Part shown: positions 41,550 through 48,807 of the stretch, piece after piece
Layout of the letters: each line of letters begins with the position of its first letter
How positions within the stretch are numbered: position 1 is the first letter of the stretch
From: DAOTVY01 sp041082245
GTDB taxonomy: Bacteria > Chloroflexota > Chloroflexia > DTKN01
Assembly: GCA_041082245.1 (NCBI GenBank)
Contig: JBDOIE010000080.1
Span: 51,423 to 115,422, forward strand
Length of the DNA: 64,000 bases
Reading direction: 5' to 3'
Notes under the pieces: model-generated
Told to the model about the DNA's origin: nothing
Database searches by the model: none
What the model saw: the letters and a program-made list of their open reading frames with translations, nothing else
Program-made: the position numbers and the translations under genes

Positions 41550-42131
41550 TCACTCGTCTCTCACAACCGCAACCACACTGGGACACAGTTCAGGCCGCTT
41601 GGAGCGACCCAGCTGCGCCACGGTATGGCGGATCCAGGCCCAGTGGAGCACCTGGTGCACGATGAATACGGCCAGGAAGACCAACCCCAGCCAGCTGTGC
41701 AGGTCGCTGAGCGTGCCCCGGTTCAGCCCCAAGAGCACGGCGCGGAAACCGGGGTTGCGGCCGCCCTGGTAACCGCCTCCGGCCAGCAGGAACGGCAGCC
41801 CGGTACCGATCGCCGCAACCAGAACCAGCCCGAGCACGGCGTCCACAAGATAGTTCCAGCGCGCCTTCCTGGCCCGGCCCAGGAGCCATCGCCGGCTCAT
41901 CGCCGCGATCCAGTCCCAGTGGAAGGCCACGTGCATCACGGCCCCGGCGATCATCACCAGGCTGGACTACACGTGCAGGTCGAACCAAACGCGGCGGGTG
42001 ATGCCCAGGGACGCAGGCCCATCAAATCCTCGCCCACTCATCAGCCATGCAAACCCTGTGCCCAGGGAGAGCAGGAAAGCCGTGGCGATCGTGAGGTCCA
42101 GTGCCAGGTACCGTTTGTTCTTGTCGGACAT
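41550..42131 (-). pseudogene. DUF4405 cytochrome b-like membrane protein interrupted by an in-frame TAG
   Basis: The frame starts at ATG 42131 after AGGAGG and runs 193 codons to 41550. Codon 55 (41969-41967) is TAG. Both sides are in the same frame and both fit DUF4405: MSDKNKRYLALDLTIATAFLLS upstream and then ITRRVWFDLHV, stop, SSLVMIAGAVMHVAFHWDW. In DUF4405 relatives the position after LH is often aromatic, so TAG most simply comes from TGG (Trp) by one base change. His residues before and after would coordinate heme. The gene may be inactive, recently mutated, or a sequencing error. Confidence 0.75.
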
Positions 42132-42399
42132 CGTATGCCTCCTGTCGTTCTCGCTCAGTGCCTGACCGCGCATGGTAGCAGCCAACTGGGGAAGAACCGC
42201 GGAGTTGCGATGCAGAATGTATGCAGACAGCCACGCAGCTCCACGGGCCTGACGACGACGGTTGTGGTCCGGGGAAAACCGGCCGGGTCCAGGCACTGCC
42301 TCTGCGGCGAGGCCGGCCATTCGTGCGTGCGAATGTGGTGCGATCTGGCAGGCGGCCCGGGCTTGTTCTCCCGATTCCTGTGAGCGCAGAAGCGTCCGG
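42132..42399. other. Divergent intergenic segment between DUF4405 and the BTAD regulator
   Basis: About 270 bp with no supported gene. I see no convincing promoter for the minus-strand DUF4405 gene and no RNA gene. Confidence 0.4.
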
Positions 42400-42427
42400 T
42401 TGACTTTCGGTTCCTTTATGGTATAAT
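42400..42427 (+). promoter_or_regulatory. Extended -10 promoter for the BTAD regulator
   Basis: TTGACT (42400-42405), 16-nt spacer, TATAAT (42422-42427) with an extended TGG just before the -10. Transcription would begin near 42434, leaving a leader of about 220 nt. Confidence 0.8.
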
Positions 42428-42651
42428 TCAATTGCTCCCAGAGGGGGTAACTGTTTGGGCGGACGGGAGTCGCGGGTGGGAGTGACCTCCGAAGGAGAGA
42501 AGATGTGGGATGGGGTATAAGGCTGATATCTGAGGGTCCCTGAGCGGTCCGTCGCGCTTTGCTACCCGAGGGGTTGTTCGTCCGAGCCGTGGCCGTAGCG
42601 CGGGTCTGCATCGCGGCGGGACACGTGCGCGCCCACGGGAGGATCTTTGCC
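42428..42651 (+). other. Leader of the BTAD regulator with a five-codon mini-ORF
   Basis: A GAAGGAGAGAAG site precedes ATG at 42503, opening the mini-ORF MWDGV that stops at 42520. It lies 131 bp before the regulator start. Such leader ORFs can couple translation to downstream expression. I see no known riboswitch. Confidence 0.35.
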
Positions 42652-45600
42652 GTGTCGCGCGGGGCAGAGGGCCGGCGTGACCTCGAGCAGGCCCAGCTGG
42701 AAATCTACCTGCTGGGGCCGCCAAAGGTGATGTATGCCGGGCGGGCCCTCGCTATCCCTCGTCGCCAGACGCGCGCGCTGCTCTACCGACTCGCAGCGCG
42801 GTTGGAGCCCGTTCCCCGCGAACAACTCTGCTTCCTCTTTTGGCCCGACATCCCCGAATCGAACGCGCGACGTTTCCTGACCCATCTGCTGACCCACCTG
42901 CGCCGCGTGCTGCCGTTCTCCGAAGCTTTGCGGGATACCGGCGACCAGATCGGCCTGGACCCGGAGCGGGTGTGGTCGGATACGGCGACCTTCGAGAAGC
43001 TGTGCGGCTCCCTCGGTCGCGCCGACGCCACCGCTTCTTCTCCTGGCGGCCGGGTAGCCGAAGTCGTCCGCAGGGGGCAAGGGCTGGAGCAGGCCGTTGC
43101 GCTCTATCGCGGCCCATTCCTGTCCGGTTTCTCTTTGCCCAAGAGCCCCGAGTTCGAAACGTGGGCGGCGGAGGAGCAGCGAGTGTATGAGCGCGTGTAT
43201 TTGAGGGCCCTGGCGGTCCTGCTCGAGGAGCGGGTGGCCCAGGGAGAGCAGCACGTGGCCATCGCTTATGCCCAACGCTACCTCGAAACCGACGAGTTGG
43301 CCGAAGATGTACATCGCCGCCTGATCGAGCTGTATGCCGCAACCGGAGACCGTTGTGCTGCCCTGCGGCAGTTCGAGCATTGCGCGACGGTGCTGGAGCG
43401 CGAGCTGGGGGTCAGCCCCTTGCCGGAGACACGGGCGGTCTACCGGGCCATCCTGGAGGATCGGCCGATGCCACAGGTGGCGACCCGGCCGGCCTGGACA
43501 ACCCTTCCCGGTCTGCACACCCCGCTGGTCGGACGGGACGAGGCGGAACGGCAGCTGCAACAAGCCTATGGTCGCGCCCACGCCGGGCACGGGGGCGTGG
43601 TGCTCATTTCGGGGGAGGCAGGGATCGGAAAGTCGCGCCTGATGCAGGATTTTGCTACCCCTCTGCAAGAGCGGGGGCTTGTGCTGGTCGGTGCGGGCTG
43701 CCCCGAGACCCAGATGATGCCCTATCTACCCATCGTCCAGGCCCTCCGTACGGCGCTGGACGCGGGGAAGGGCAAGAGCCCCGTGCCCCTGGTCCCGTTT
43801 CTACGCTCGTTGCCACAGGTCTGGCTGGTAGAAGCTTCGCGGCTATTGCCCGAACTGCGTGCGATCTACCCGGATCTCCCCCCGCCACTCCCTGCGGAGC
43901 CGGAGGAGGCACGGAACCGCCTGTTCGAGGCCCTGAGCCGTCTCATCCTTGGTCTGGCCGTCTCGCCGCTGCTTCTCCGTACCGCTGCCCCCTTGCTCCT
44001 CTGTCTCGACGACCTCCACGCGGCGGACAAGGCTACGCTGGCCTGGCTGGCGTACCTGGGTCCCCGGCTCCGAAGCAGTCCGTTGCTCGTCCTGGGCACC
44101 TACCGGAGCGAAGAGGCTGAGACGGTGGCGGAACTGCGCCACAGCCTGGCCCGTAGCAGCGTTCTTACCGAGCTAAAGTTGTCGGGGCTGGACGAGGCCG
44201 GGGTGCTCCAGTTGCTGAGACATCTGATGGGGAGCCTTCCGGGCGCGGAGGCCTTTGCGTGCCGGTTGCAGCGGCTCACGGGCGGCAACCCCTTCTTCGT
44301 CCTCGAAATGCTCCGGGCCTTGATGGAGACGGACCAGCTGGCGGGCGCTCTGGCCGGAGTAGAGCTCTGGCTTCCCGATACCGTTCGGGAAGCGGTCGGG
44401 GCGCGTGTCGACCGCCTCAGTGCGGTAGCCCGACAGGTACTGGAGGCGGGTGCGGTGGTAGGCACCGGTTTCGACCTCGATGTCGTGCGTCTCGTGGCGG
44501 GGCGTCGGGAGCTCGAGGTCGTAGATGCGCTGGACGAGCTCGTAGCCCGCCGTCTGCTGGTGGAAGAACCGTCCGGATATCGTTTCCAGCACGACGTGGT
44601 GCGGTGGACCGTGGCGGCCAGCCTGAGTCCGGTACGGCAGCAGCTGTTGCACCGCCGCGCGGCGCGGGTTCTGGAGCGACTGGACCCCAACGCGGTCGCC
44701 GTGCTTGCTTACCACTTCGAATATGGCGGCGAACTGGGCAAAGCGCTGGACTACCACGATCGGGCGGCACGGCACGCCGCGGCACTGTACGCCTGGCGGG
44801 AAGCCGAGGAGCACCAGACCCGCATGCTGGAGCTGCTGGAGCGAATGGATCCCCAGCAGGTGGACCCAGGCCATCTTGCGCGGCGCGCTGAGGTACTGGC
44901 CGAGCGGGCACACCAGCGTTACCTCCAGGGCCGTTTGGCGGACCGCGATACGGACCTGGCGGCGCTGGTCACTTTGGCCGATTCCAGCGGAGATCCAAAG
45001 TTGCGCCTCTGGGCGGCGCTCCATCGCGCGCGTTACCTGAACCTGGGTGGACAGTACGAACAGGCGATCCTGGCGGCCGAAAGGGACCTTGCATGTTTCG
45101 TCCCCGACCCGGCCCTGGTGCCTCTGGAGGTGCGGCCGACGCTCTGCCACCTCCTGATCGAACTGGGCTCCGCTTACTACTTCCTGGGTCAACCGCGGGA
45201 GGGACTTCGGGTGCTGGGATCCGCGCTGGCGATGGCCGGGGAACGGCCGGCGCCGAACCTCCGGGGCCCGATCTGCCATTACCTGGCTTACCTCTACCTC
45301 CACCTTGGGGAGTACCATCAGGCGCTTGCCTACCAGCAGCAAGCGTACGCATGTCACCAGGCGGCGGGCGACGAAAACGGTATGGCCTGGGCGGAACTCG
45401 ATCTGGGGTTTCTCCACCTGAAACTGGGGCACTTCCCGGAAGCAGAGCGACACCTGTCCGAGAGCCAGGCGCTTGCGCAGCGCATCGGTGCCCGGCCGGC
45501 CCAGGCCTACGCCCGAACCTACACCGGCTACCTGGAGCTCTACCGGGGTCGCTATGCCTCCGCTGCCGAGCGGCTCCGGCATACCCTGACCCTGCATGAG

Positions 45601-46329
45601 GCGGTGCACCAGGTGCATGGGATGGTAGCTGCTGAGGTGGGGCGTGGACTGGCACTCTACCACCTTGGAGCGTACGCCGAGGCCCGGTGCGCGTTGCAGC
45701 GCGCTGTGGAACAGGCTCGTTCCGTCTCCCACCGCCGTCGATGGATCGAAGCGCTTGTGGGGCTCGGTTTGGTGGAACTGGCTGAAGACCACCCCCTGGG
45801 GGCGCGGAGGTGCCTCGAAGAAGCGATCGGATTGGCCCGAGTCACCGAATGCCGGGAGGGGCTCGTCACCGCGCTTGCTGCCCTGGCGCGTGCAGAAAGA
45901 CAGGCCGGCGACTGCGAAGCGGCAGCGCTCCGCGCCTGTGAGGCTGTGCGCGTGGCCCAGGAGGCGGATCTGCCGTGCGCAGAGATGTGGGGCGAGGTGG
46001 AGGTCGGCCTGGCTCTGCTGGAGCAGGGCGACCCCGTAGCAGCCCTGGGACACACCGCCCGGGCTGTTGCGCTGATGCCTCAAGCCCACGAAGGCTGGGT
46101 CGGTACCGAGGAAGCCTGCTGTGCCCACGCGTGCGTACTGCAGGCTCTGGGTCGCGCAGACGAAGCCCGCGCGCAGATCGTGAGAGCGCGGGCCATCGTC
46201 GCCGCGAAGGCCCGCCTGATCCCGGATGCGCGCGAACGCAGCCGGTACATTCGGGCTACAAAGCGGGGCCGATGGTGCGCTCTGGATCGAAACGAGCGAA
46301 CCCGTTGCGGAAAGCGGCTGGAGGAATGA
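42652..46329 (+). CDS. Large BTAD-domain (SARP-like) ATPase transcriptional regulator with TPR repeats
   Basis: The start is taken as GTG 42652, 9 bp after GGAGG; product 1225 residues. N-terminal winged-helix/BTAD region: LGPPKVMYAGRALAIPRRQTRALL (wHTH) and a BTAD module ending ERELGVSPLPETRAVYRAIL (about residues 145-270). An AAA-type STAND ATPase follows (Walker A GEAGIGKSRL near residue 320, Walker B LLLCLDDLHAADKATL), and the C-terminal 600 residues are TPR-type helical repeats (ALAYQQQAYACHQAAGD, HLSESQALAQRIGARP). There is no C-terminal LuxR domain. Regulators of this type bind direct repeats through the BTAD half. The next promoter contains such repeats, so an activation target is suggested. 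Confidence 0.9.
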   Translation: MSRGAEGRRDLEQAQLEIYLLGPPKVMYAGRALAIPRRQTRALLYRLAARLEPVPREQLCFLFWPDIPESNARRFLTHLLTHLRRVLPFSEALRDTGDQIGLDPERVWSDTATFEKLCGSLGRADATASSPGGRVAEVVRRGQGLEQAVALYRGPFLSGFSLPKSPEFETWAAEEQRVYERVYLRALAVLLEERVAQGEQHVAIAYAQRYLETDELAEDVHRRLIELYAATGDRCAALRQFEHCATVLERELGVSPLPETRAVYRAILEDRPMPQVATRPAWTTLPGLHTPLVGRDEAERQLQQAYGRAHAGHGGVVLISGEAGIGKSRLMQDFATPLQERGLVLVGAGCPETQMMPYLPIVQALRTALDAGKGKSPVPLVPFLRSLPQVWLVEASRLLPELRAIYPDLPPPLPAEPEEARNRLFEALSRLILGLAVSPLLLRTAAPLLLCLDDLHAADKATLAWLAYLGPRLRSSPLLVLGTYRSEEAETVAELRHSLARSSVLTELKLSGLDEAGVLQLLRHLMGSLPGAEAFACRLQRLTGGNPFFVLEMLRALMETDQLAGALAGVELWLPDTVREAVGARVDRLSAVARQVLEAGAVVGTGFDLDVVRLVAGRRELEVVDALDELVARRLLVEEPSGYRFQHDVVRWTVAASLSPVRQQLLHRRAARVLERLDPNAVAVLAYHFEYGGELGKALDYHDRAARHAAALYAWREAEEHQTRMLELLERMDPQQVDPGHLARRAEVLAERAHQRYLQGRLADRDTDLAALVTLADSSGDPKLRLWAALHRARYLNLGGQYEQAILAAERDLACFVPDPALVPLEVRPTLCHLLIELGSAYYFLGQPREGLRVLGSALAMAGERPAPNLRGPICHYLAYLYLHLGEYHQALAYQQQAYACHQAAGDENGMAWAELDLGFLHLKLGHFPEAERHLSESQALAQRIGARPAQAYARTYTGYLELYRGRYASAAERLRHTLTLHEAVHQVHGMVAAEVGRGLALYHLGAYAEARCALQRAVEQARSVSHRRRWIEALVGLGLVELAEDHPLGARRCLEEAIGLARVTECREGLVTALAALARAERQAGDCEAAALRACEAVRVAQEADLPCAEMWGEVEVGLALLEQGDPVAALGHTARAVALMPQAHEGWVGTEEACCAHACVLQALGRADEARAQIVRARAIVAAKARLIPDARERSRYIRATKRGRWCALDRNERTRCGKRLEE

Positions 46330-46346
46330 CGTTCCTGCCGCTACCC

Positions 46347-46381
46347 TTGTAGCCATTTTGTAGCCATCTCTCGGGTATACT
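46347..46381 (+). promoter_or_regulatory. SARP-like direct repeat and -10 box of the small operon
   Basis: TTGTAGCCAT occurs twice, at 46347-46356 and 46358-46367, an 11-bp period. Exactly 8 bp after the second copy comes TATACT (46376-46381). No normal -35 box is present, as expected for an activator-dependent promoter. Known SARP operators have direct repeats at 11-bp spacing about 8 bp from the -10. Confidence 0.65.
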
Positions 46382-46440
46382 GCTGTCCGGAAACGGGCAG
46401 CAGTTTCGTTTGGCCGGGGTCGCGAAAACCATGGTGACGC

Positions 46441-46665
46441 ATGTCGAGATTTCTGGAGTACGCGTCGTTCCTCGTGCGGCTGTCGCGCCAGGTGTGGTCG
46501 GGAACGCACGAAGTGGAATGGCACGGCGAGGTCGAGCATATCCAGAGCGGCCGGCGGTGGACATTCCGTACTCCGGACGATCTCCTGCGTTTCCTTCGCT
46601 CGCAAGCAGAATCTCCGCAGCTCCCGGGGGCACCGGAGAAAGATGGACCTGCGGGGGAGGTGTGA
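46441..46665 (+). CDS. Small protein of unknown function
   Basis: The 74-residue product starts at ATG 46441 with a moderate GGTGAC upstream. It reads like a globular protein with EWHGEVEHIQSGRRWTF and a helical LLRFLRSQAES segment, but I cannot place it in a family. It is the first gene behind the direct-repeat promoter. Confidence 0.6.
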   Translation: MSRFLEYASFLVRLSRQVWSGTHEVEWHGEVEHIQSGRRWTFRTPDDLLRFLRSQAESPQLPGAPEKDGPAGEV

Positions 46666-46717
46666 TGCAGACAACCTCGGAGGTAGGCCGTTTACGAGTC
46701 CGCACGGAGGTGATGCC

Positions 46718-47008
46718 GTGAAGTTCGTGGCGCTATGGAGCCTGAAAGAAGGGGTCGACCAGGCAAGGCTGGGGGAAGTCCTTCGGCGACGTGCCCAATG
46801 GACGTTTCCCGCGGGTCTCCGCCTGATCGCGGAGTACTGGTCCGCGCAGAGCAGGCCGGCCGTCATATCGATCTTCGAGGCGGAAGATGCCGCGATCCTC
46901 CTGGTCAACTCGGTGGCCTGGCTGGACGCTATGGACGTGGAGCTTTACCCTGTCGTAACCTGGGAGGAAGGCCTGCAGAAGCTGACCCGTGGAGCGGCAA
47001 GCGGGTAA
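46718..47008 (+). CDS. DUF3303-like small alpha/beta-barrel protein
   Basis: The start is a GTG at 46718, eight bases after GGAGG; product 96 residues. FVALWSLKEGVD, LIAEYWSAQSRPAVISIFE and AWLDAMDVELYPVVTWEE fit the DUF3303 type of dimeric alpha/beta-barrel proteins. It is followed by a second such protein. Confidence 0.7.
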   Translation: MKFVALWSLKEGVDQARLGEVLRRRAQWTFPAGLRLIAEYWSAQSRPAVISIFEAEDAAILLVNSVAWLDAMDVELYPVVTWEEGLQKLTRGAASG

Positions 47009-47045
47009 CGGCAAGCGGGCCCTTGTGCACCGAGGAGAGGAAGCG

Positions 47046-47360
47046 ATGGTGCTCCAGATCGTGAAGTGGGATATCCATCCGGACAAAATGGATGCCTACC
47101 TGAAGTGGACGGAAGGTGCAATCCGCCGCACCGTGGCTGTGCCCGGAGTGGTCGAGTTCCGGGCATACCGGATGGCCAGCGGCGCCTCTCAGGTGGCCAT
47201 CACCTACGAGTTCGCCGATCTGGCTACCTGGGCTGCGTGGTACGCGACGGAGGAGGTCCAGAAGGTGCTGGACGAACTCTACACGCTCGCTCTGAACGTC
47301 ATCACCGAGCTCTGGGGTCCTTCCCCGATGGTACCCAGGCCGATCCGGCCCGGTGGATAG
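47046..47360 (+). CDS. Antibiotic biosynthesis monooxygenase-like (dimeric alpha/beta barrel) protein
   Basis: ATG 47046 follows GAGGAGAGG; product 104 residues. VLQIVKWDIHPDKMDAYLKW and VPGVVEFRAYRMASGASQVAITYEF resemble the ABM/EthD-like dimeric barrel fold. Catalysis is not certain; many members are simple ligand or stress proteins. Confidence 0.65.
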   Translation: MVLQIVKWDIHPDKMDAYLKWTEGAIRRTVAVPGVVEFRAYRMASGASQVAITYEFADLATWAAWYATEEVQKVLDELYTLALNVITELWGPSPMVPRPIRPGG

Positions 47361-47552
47361 GCCGTTACGGTGCGGATGCGCGAGACCAAGCAGGGGACGG
47401 ACGCCTGGACCGGAGAGATCGCCGACGTCCCGTTTTCTACGTCTGCGCCTGGTCGCGGAAGCGTACCTCCAGGGGCGGAGCTCGGGCTCAGGCGTCCCGC
47501 TCTGCTTCGGTTCCCCGCCGGCTGTCTTGTCCGGCAGGTCAGGGAGGCATGG

Positions 47553-47858
47553 ATGATCGTCCGGGTCCTGTTATCTGGCCGCCTCAAGCTGGACGGCTAC
47601 TGCCGGGGAATGCCGGAAAACGGGGATGGCACCTTCCAGATCGATCTGCCTCCCGGGGGCACCGTGCAGGATGTCATCGGACGCCTGTCGATCCCTCTTG
47701 AGCAGGTGACCATGACGATGCGAAATGGCCGCCGCTGCGAGTTCGAGACCCCCGTACGGCCCGGCGACCGGATCGTCCTGGTTCCGCCCGACGTCGCCGC
47801 GCTCTGGAGCGCTCTCGGCAGGATGGATATGGCAGCGGAGAGCGTACTCAGCTTCTAG
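47553..47858 (+). CDS. MoaD/ThiS-like beta-grasp protein lacking the C-terminal diglycine
   Basis: ATG 47553 follows AGGGAGG; product 101 residues. VRVLLSGRLKLDGYCRGMPENG, then DLPPGGTVQDVIGRLSIP and FETPVRPGDRIVLVPPDVAALW are the beta-grasp fold of ThiS/MoaD sulfur carriers. The C-terminus extends 20 residues beyond the usual end and lacks GG, so it cannot be thiocarboxylated in the usual way unless processed. The ThiF-like enzyme is encoded 145 bp downstream. Confidence 0.75.
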   Translation: MIVRVLLSGRLKLDGYCRGMPENGDGTFQIDLPPGGTVQDVIGRLSIPLEQVTMTMRNGRRCEFETPVRPGDRIVLVPPDVAALWSALGRMDMAAESVLSF

Positions 47859-48003
47859 GGCCTGCAGGAGGCTGGAACCCCTGTGTTCGGGGACCGTGCG
47901 CTGCCGTCGCGGCCGGGTTTTCCTTTACACAGCCTGCGTACGGTGGTTTCGTGACTTTGCATCTGTGGGCTGACCGTTTCCTCGTTTTCCAGGCGGAGGG
48001 GAT

Positions 48004-48759
48004 ATGGTGATGCTGGGCAGCCAAGTAGAACGGTACTGCCGCCTGGCAGCTCTACCGGAACTCGGACGCTCTGGCCGAGAACAGCTCGCTGCAGCAAGTG
48101 TGGTTGTGGTAGGCTGCGGAGGGCTGGGGACGGTGTCTGCAGGCCTTCTCGCTCGGGCCGGCGTTGGCCATCTCCGGCTGGTGGACGATGACCGGGTGGA
48201 GCTGGCCAACCTGGCCGGCCAGGTCCTGTTCGAAGAGCGAGATGCTCGCGAGGGGCGTCCCAAAGTTCTGGCGGCTGCGGAACGGCTGCGAGCCGCGAAC
48301 CCTACAATCCAGATCGAGCCGGCACTGGCTCGGTTGACTGCGGCAAACGCGGGCCGGTTGCTAGGGGATGCCCATATTGTCCTGGACGGGACCGATAACG
48401 ACGCCAGTCGCCATCTGATCAACCGCTTCTGCGTGCGACGCGGCATTCCATGGGTCTTCGGAGCAGTCGCGCAAAGCTACGGCCTGACGATGAGCATCGT
48501 TCCGGGAGAGACGCCTTGTCTTGCCTGCGTGTTCGGCTCTCGCGGGCGCAGAACCACAGGCCCGGAGCAAGAGAAGTGTGCGCTGCCCAGCGTTTCCCAT
48601 ATCGTTGCGGCCCTCCAGGTCAGCCAGGCTGTTCGGCTGCTCCTTCGGGATGCGGAATACCCGAGAGGCCTGTTCTACATAGAGGTGTGGGGCCCCGTCC
48701 TGGAGAAACTGGAAGTCAGCAGCCCTAAGGAAGGTTGCCGCGTGTGCGGCAGACACTGA
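48004..48759 (+). CDS. ThiF/MoeB/HesA-family E1-like adenylyltransferase
   Basis: The 251-residue protein from ATG 48004 (after GGAGGGG) has the E1 fold: VVVVGCGGLGTVSAGLLARAG, DDDRVELANLAGQVLF, RPKVLAAAERLRAANP and DGTDNDASRHLINRF. Zinc-binding CLAC and CRVC lie in the C-terminal half. Members adenylate the C-terminus of ThiS or MoaD, or act on other substrates. Position after the MoaD-like gene and next to the formate dehydrogenase suggests a link to molybdopterin or tungsten-cofactor chemistry, which is inference. Confidence 0.88.
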   Translation: MVMLGSQVERYCRLAALPELGRSGREQLAAASVVVVGCGGLGTVSAGLLARAGVGHLRLVDDDRVELANLAGQVLFEERDAREGRPKVLAAAERLRAANPTIQIEPALARLTAANAGRLLGDAHIVLDGTDNDASRHLINRFCVRRGIPWVFGAVAQSYGLTMSIVPGETPCLACVFGSRGRRTTGPEQEKCALPSVSHIVAALQVSQAVRLLLRDAEYPRGLFYIEVWGPVLEKLEVSSPKEGCRVCGRH

Positions 48760-48767
48760 GACTGCAC

Positions 48768-48806
48768 AACTGGGTGGGCGAAGGCACACCCTTCGCCCAC
48801 CCAGTT
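48768..48806. terminator. Bidirectional terminator between ThiF-like and fdhA genes
   Basis: A perfect 17-bp stem AACTGGGTGGGCGAAGG / CCTTCGCCCACCCAGTT with loop CACAC, followed by TT on the plus side and AA on the minus side. It separates two convergent genes. Confidence 0.8.
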
Positions 48807-48807
48807 T

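Noticed and set aside
41967..41969. TAG as a selenocysteine or pyrrolysine codon
   Set aside because: Selenocysteine uses TGA, and pyrrolysine is rare and unsupported here. A nonsense mutation or read error is simpler.
42559..42651. Upstream start for the BTAD regulator at 42559
   Set aside because: No good ribosome site precedes it, and the homologous region begins only after GTG 42652, which has GGAGG at correct spacing.
47361..47552. N-terminal extension of the MoaD-like protein
   Set aside because: The in-frame upstream codons lack a ribosome site and do not resemble the family; AGGGAGG fits ATG 47553.
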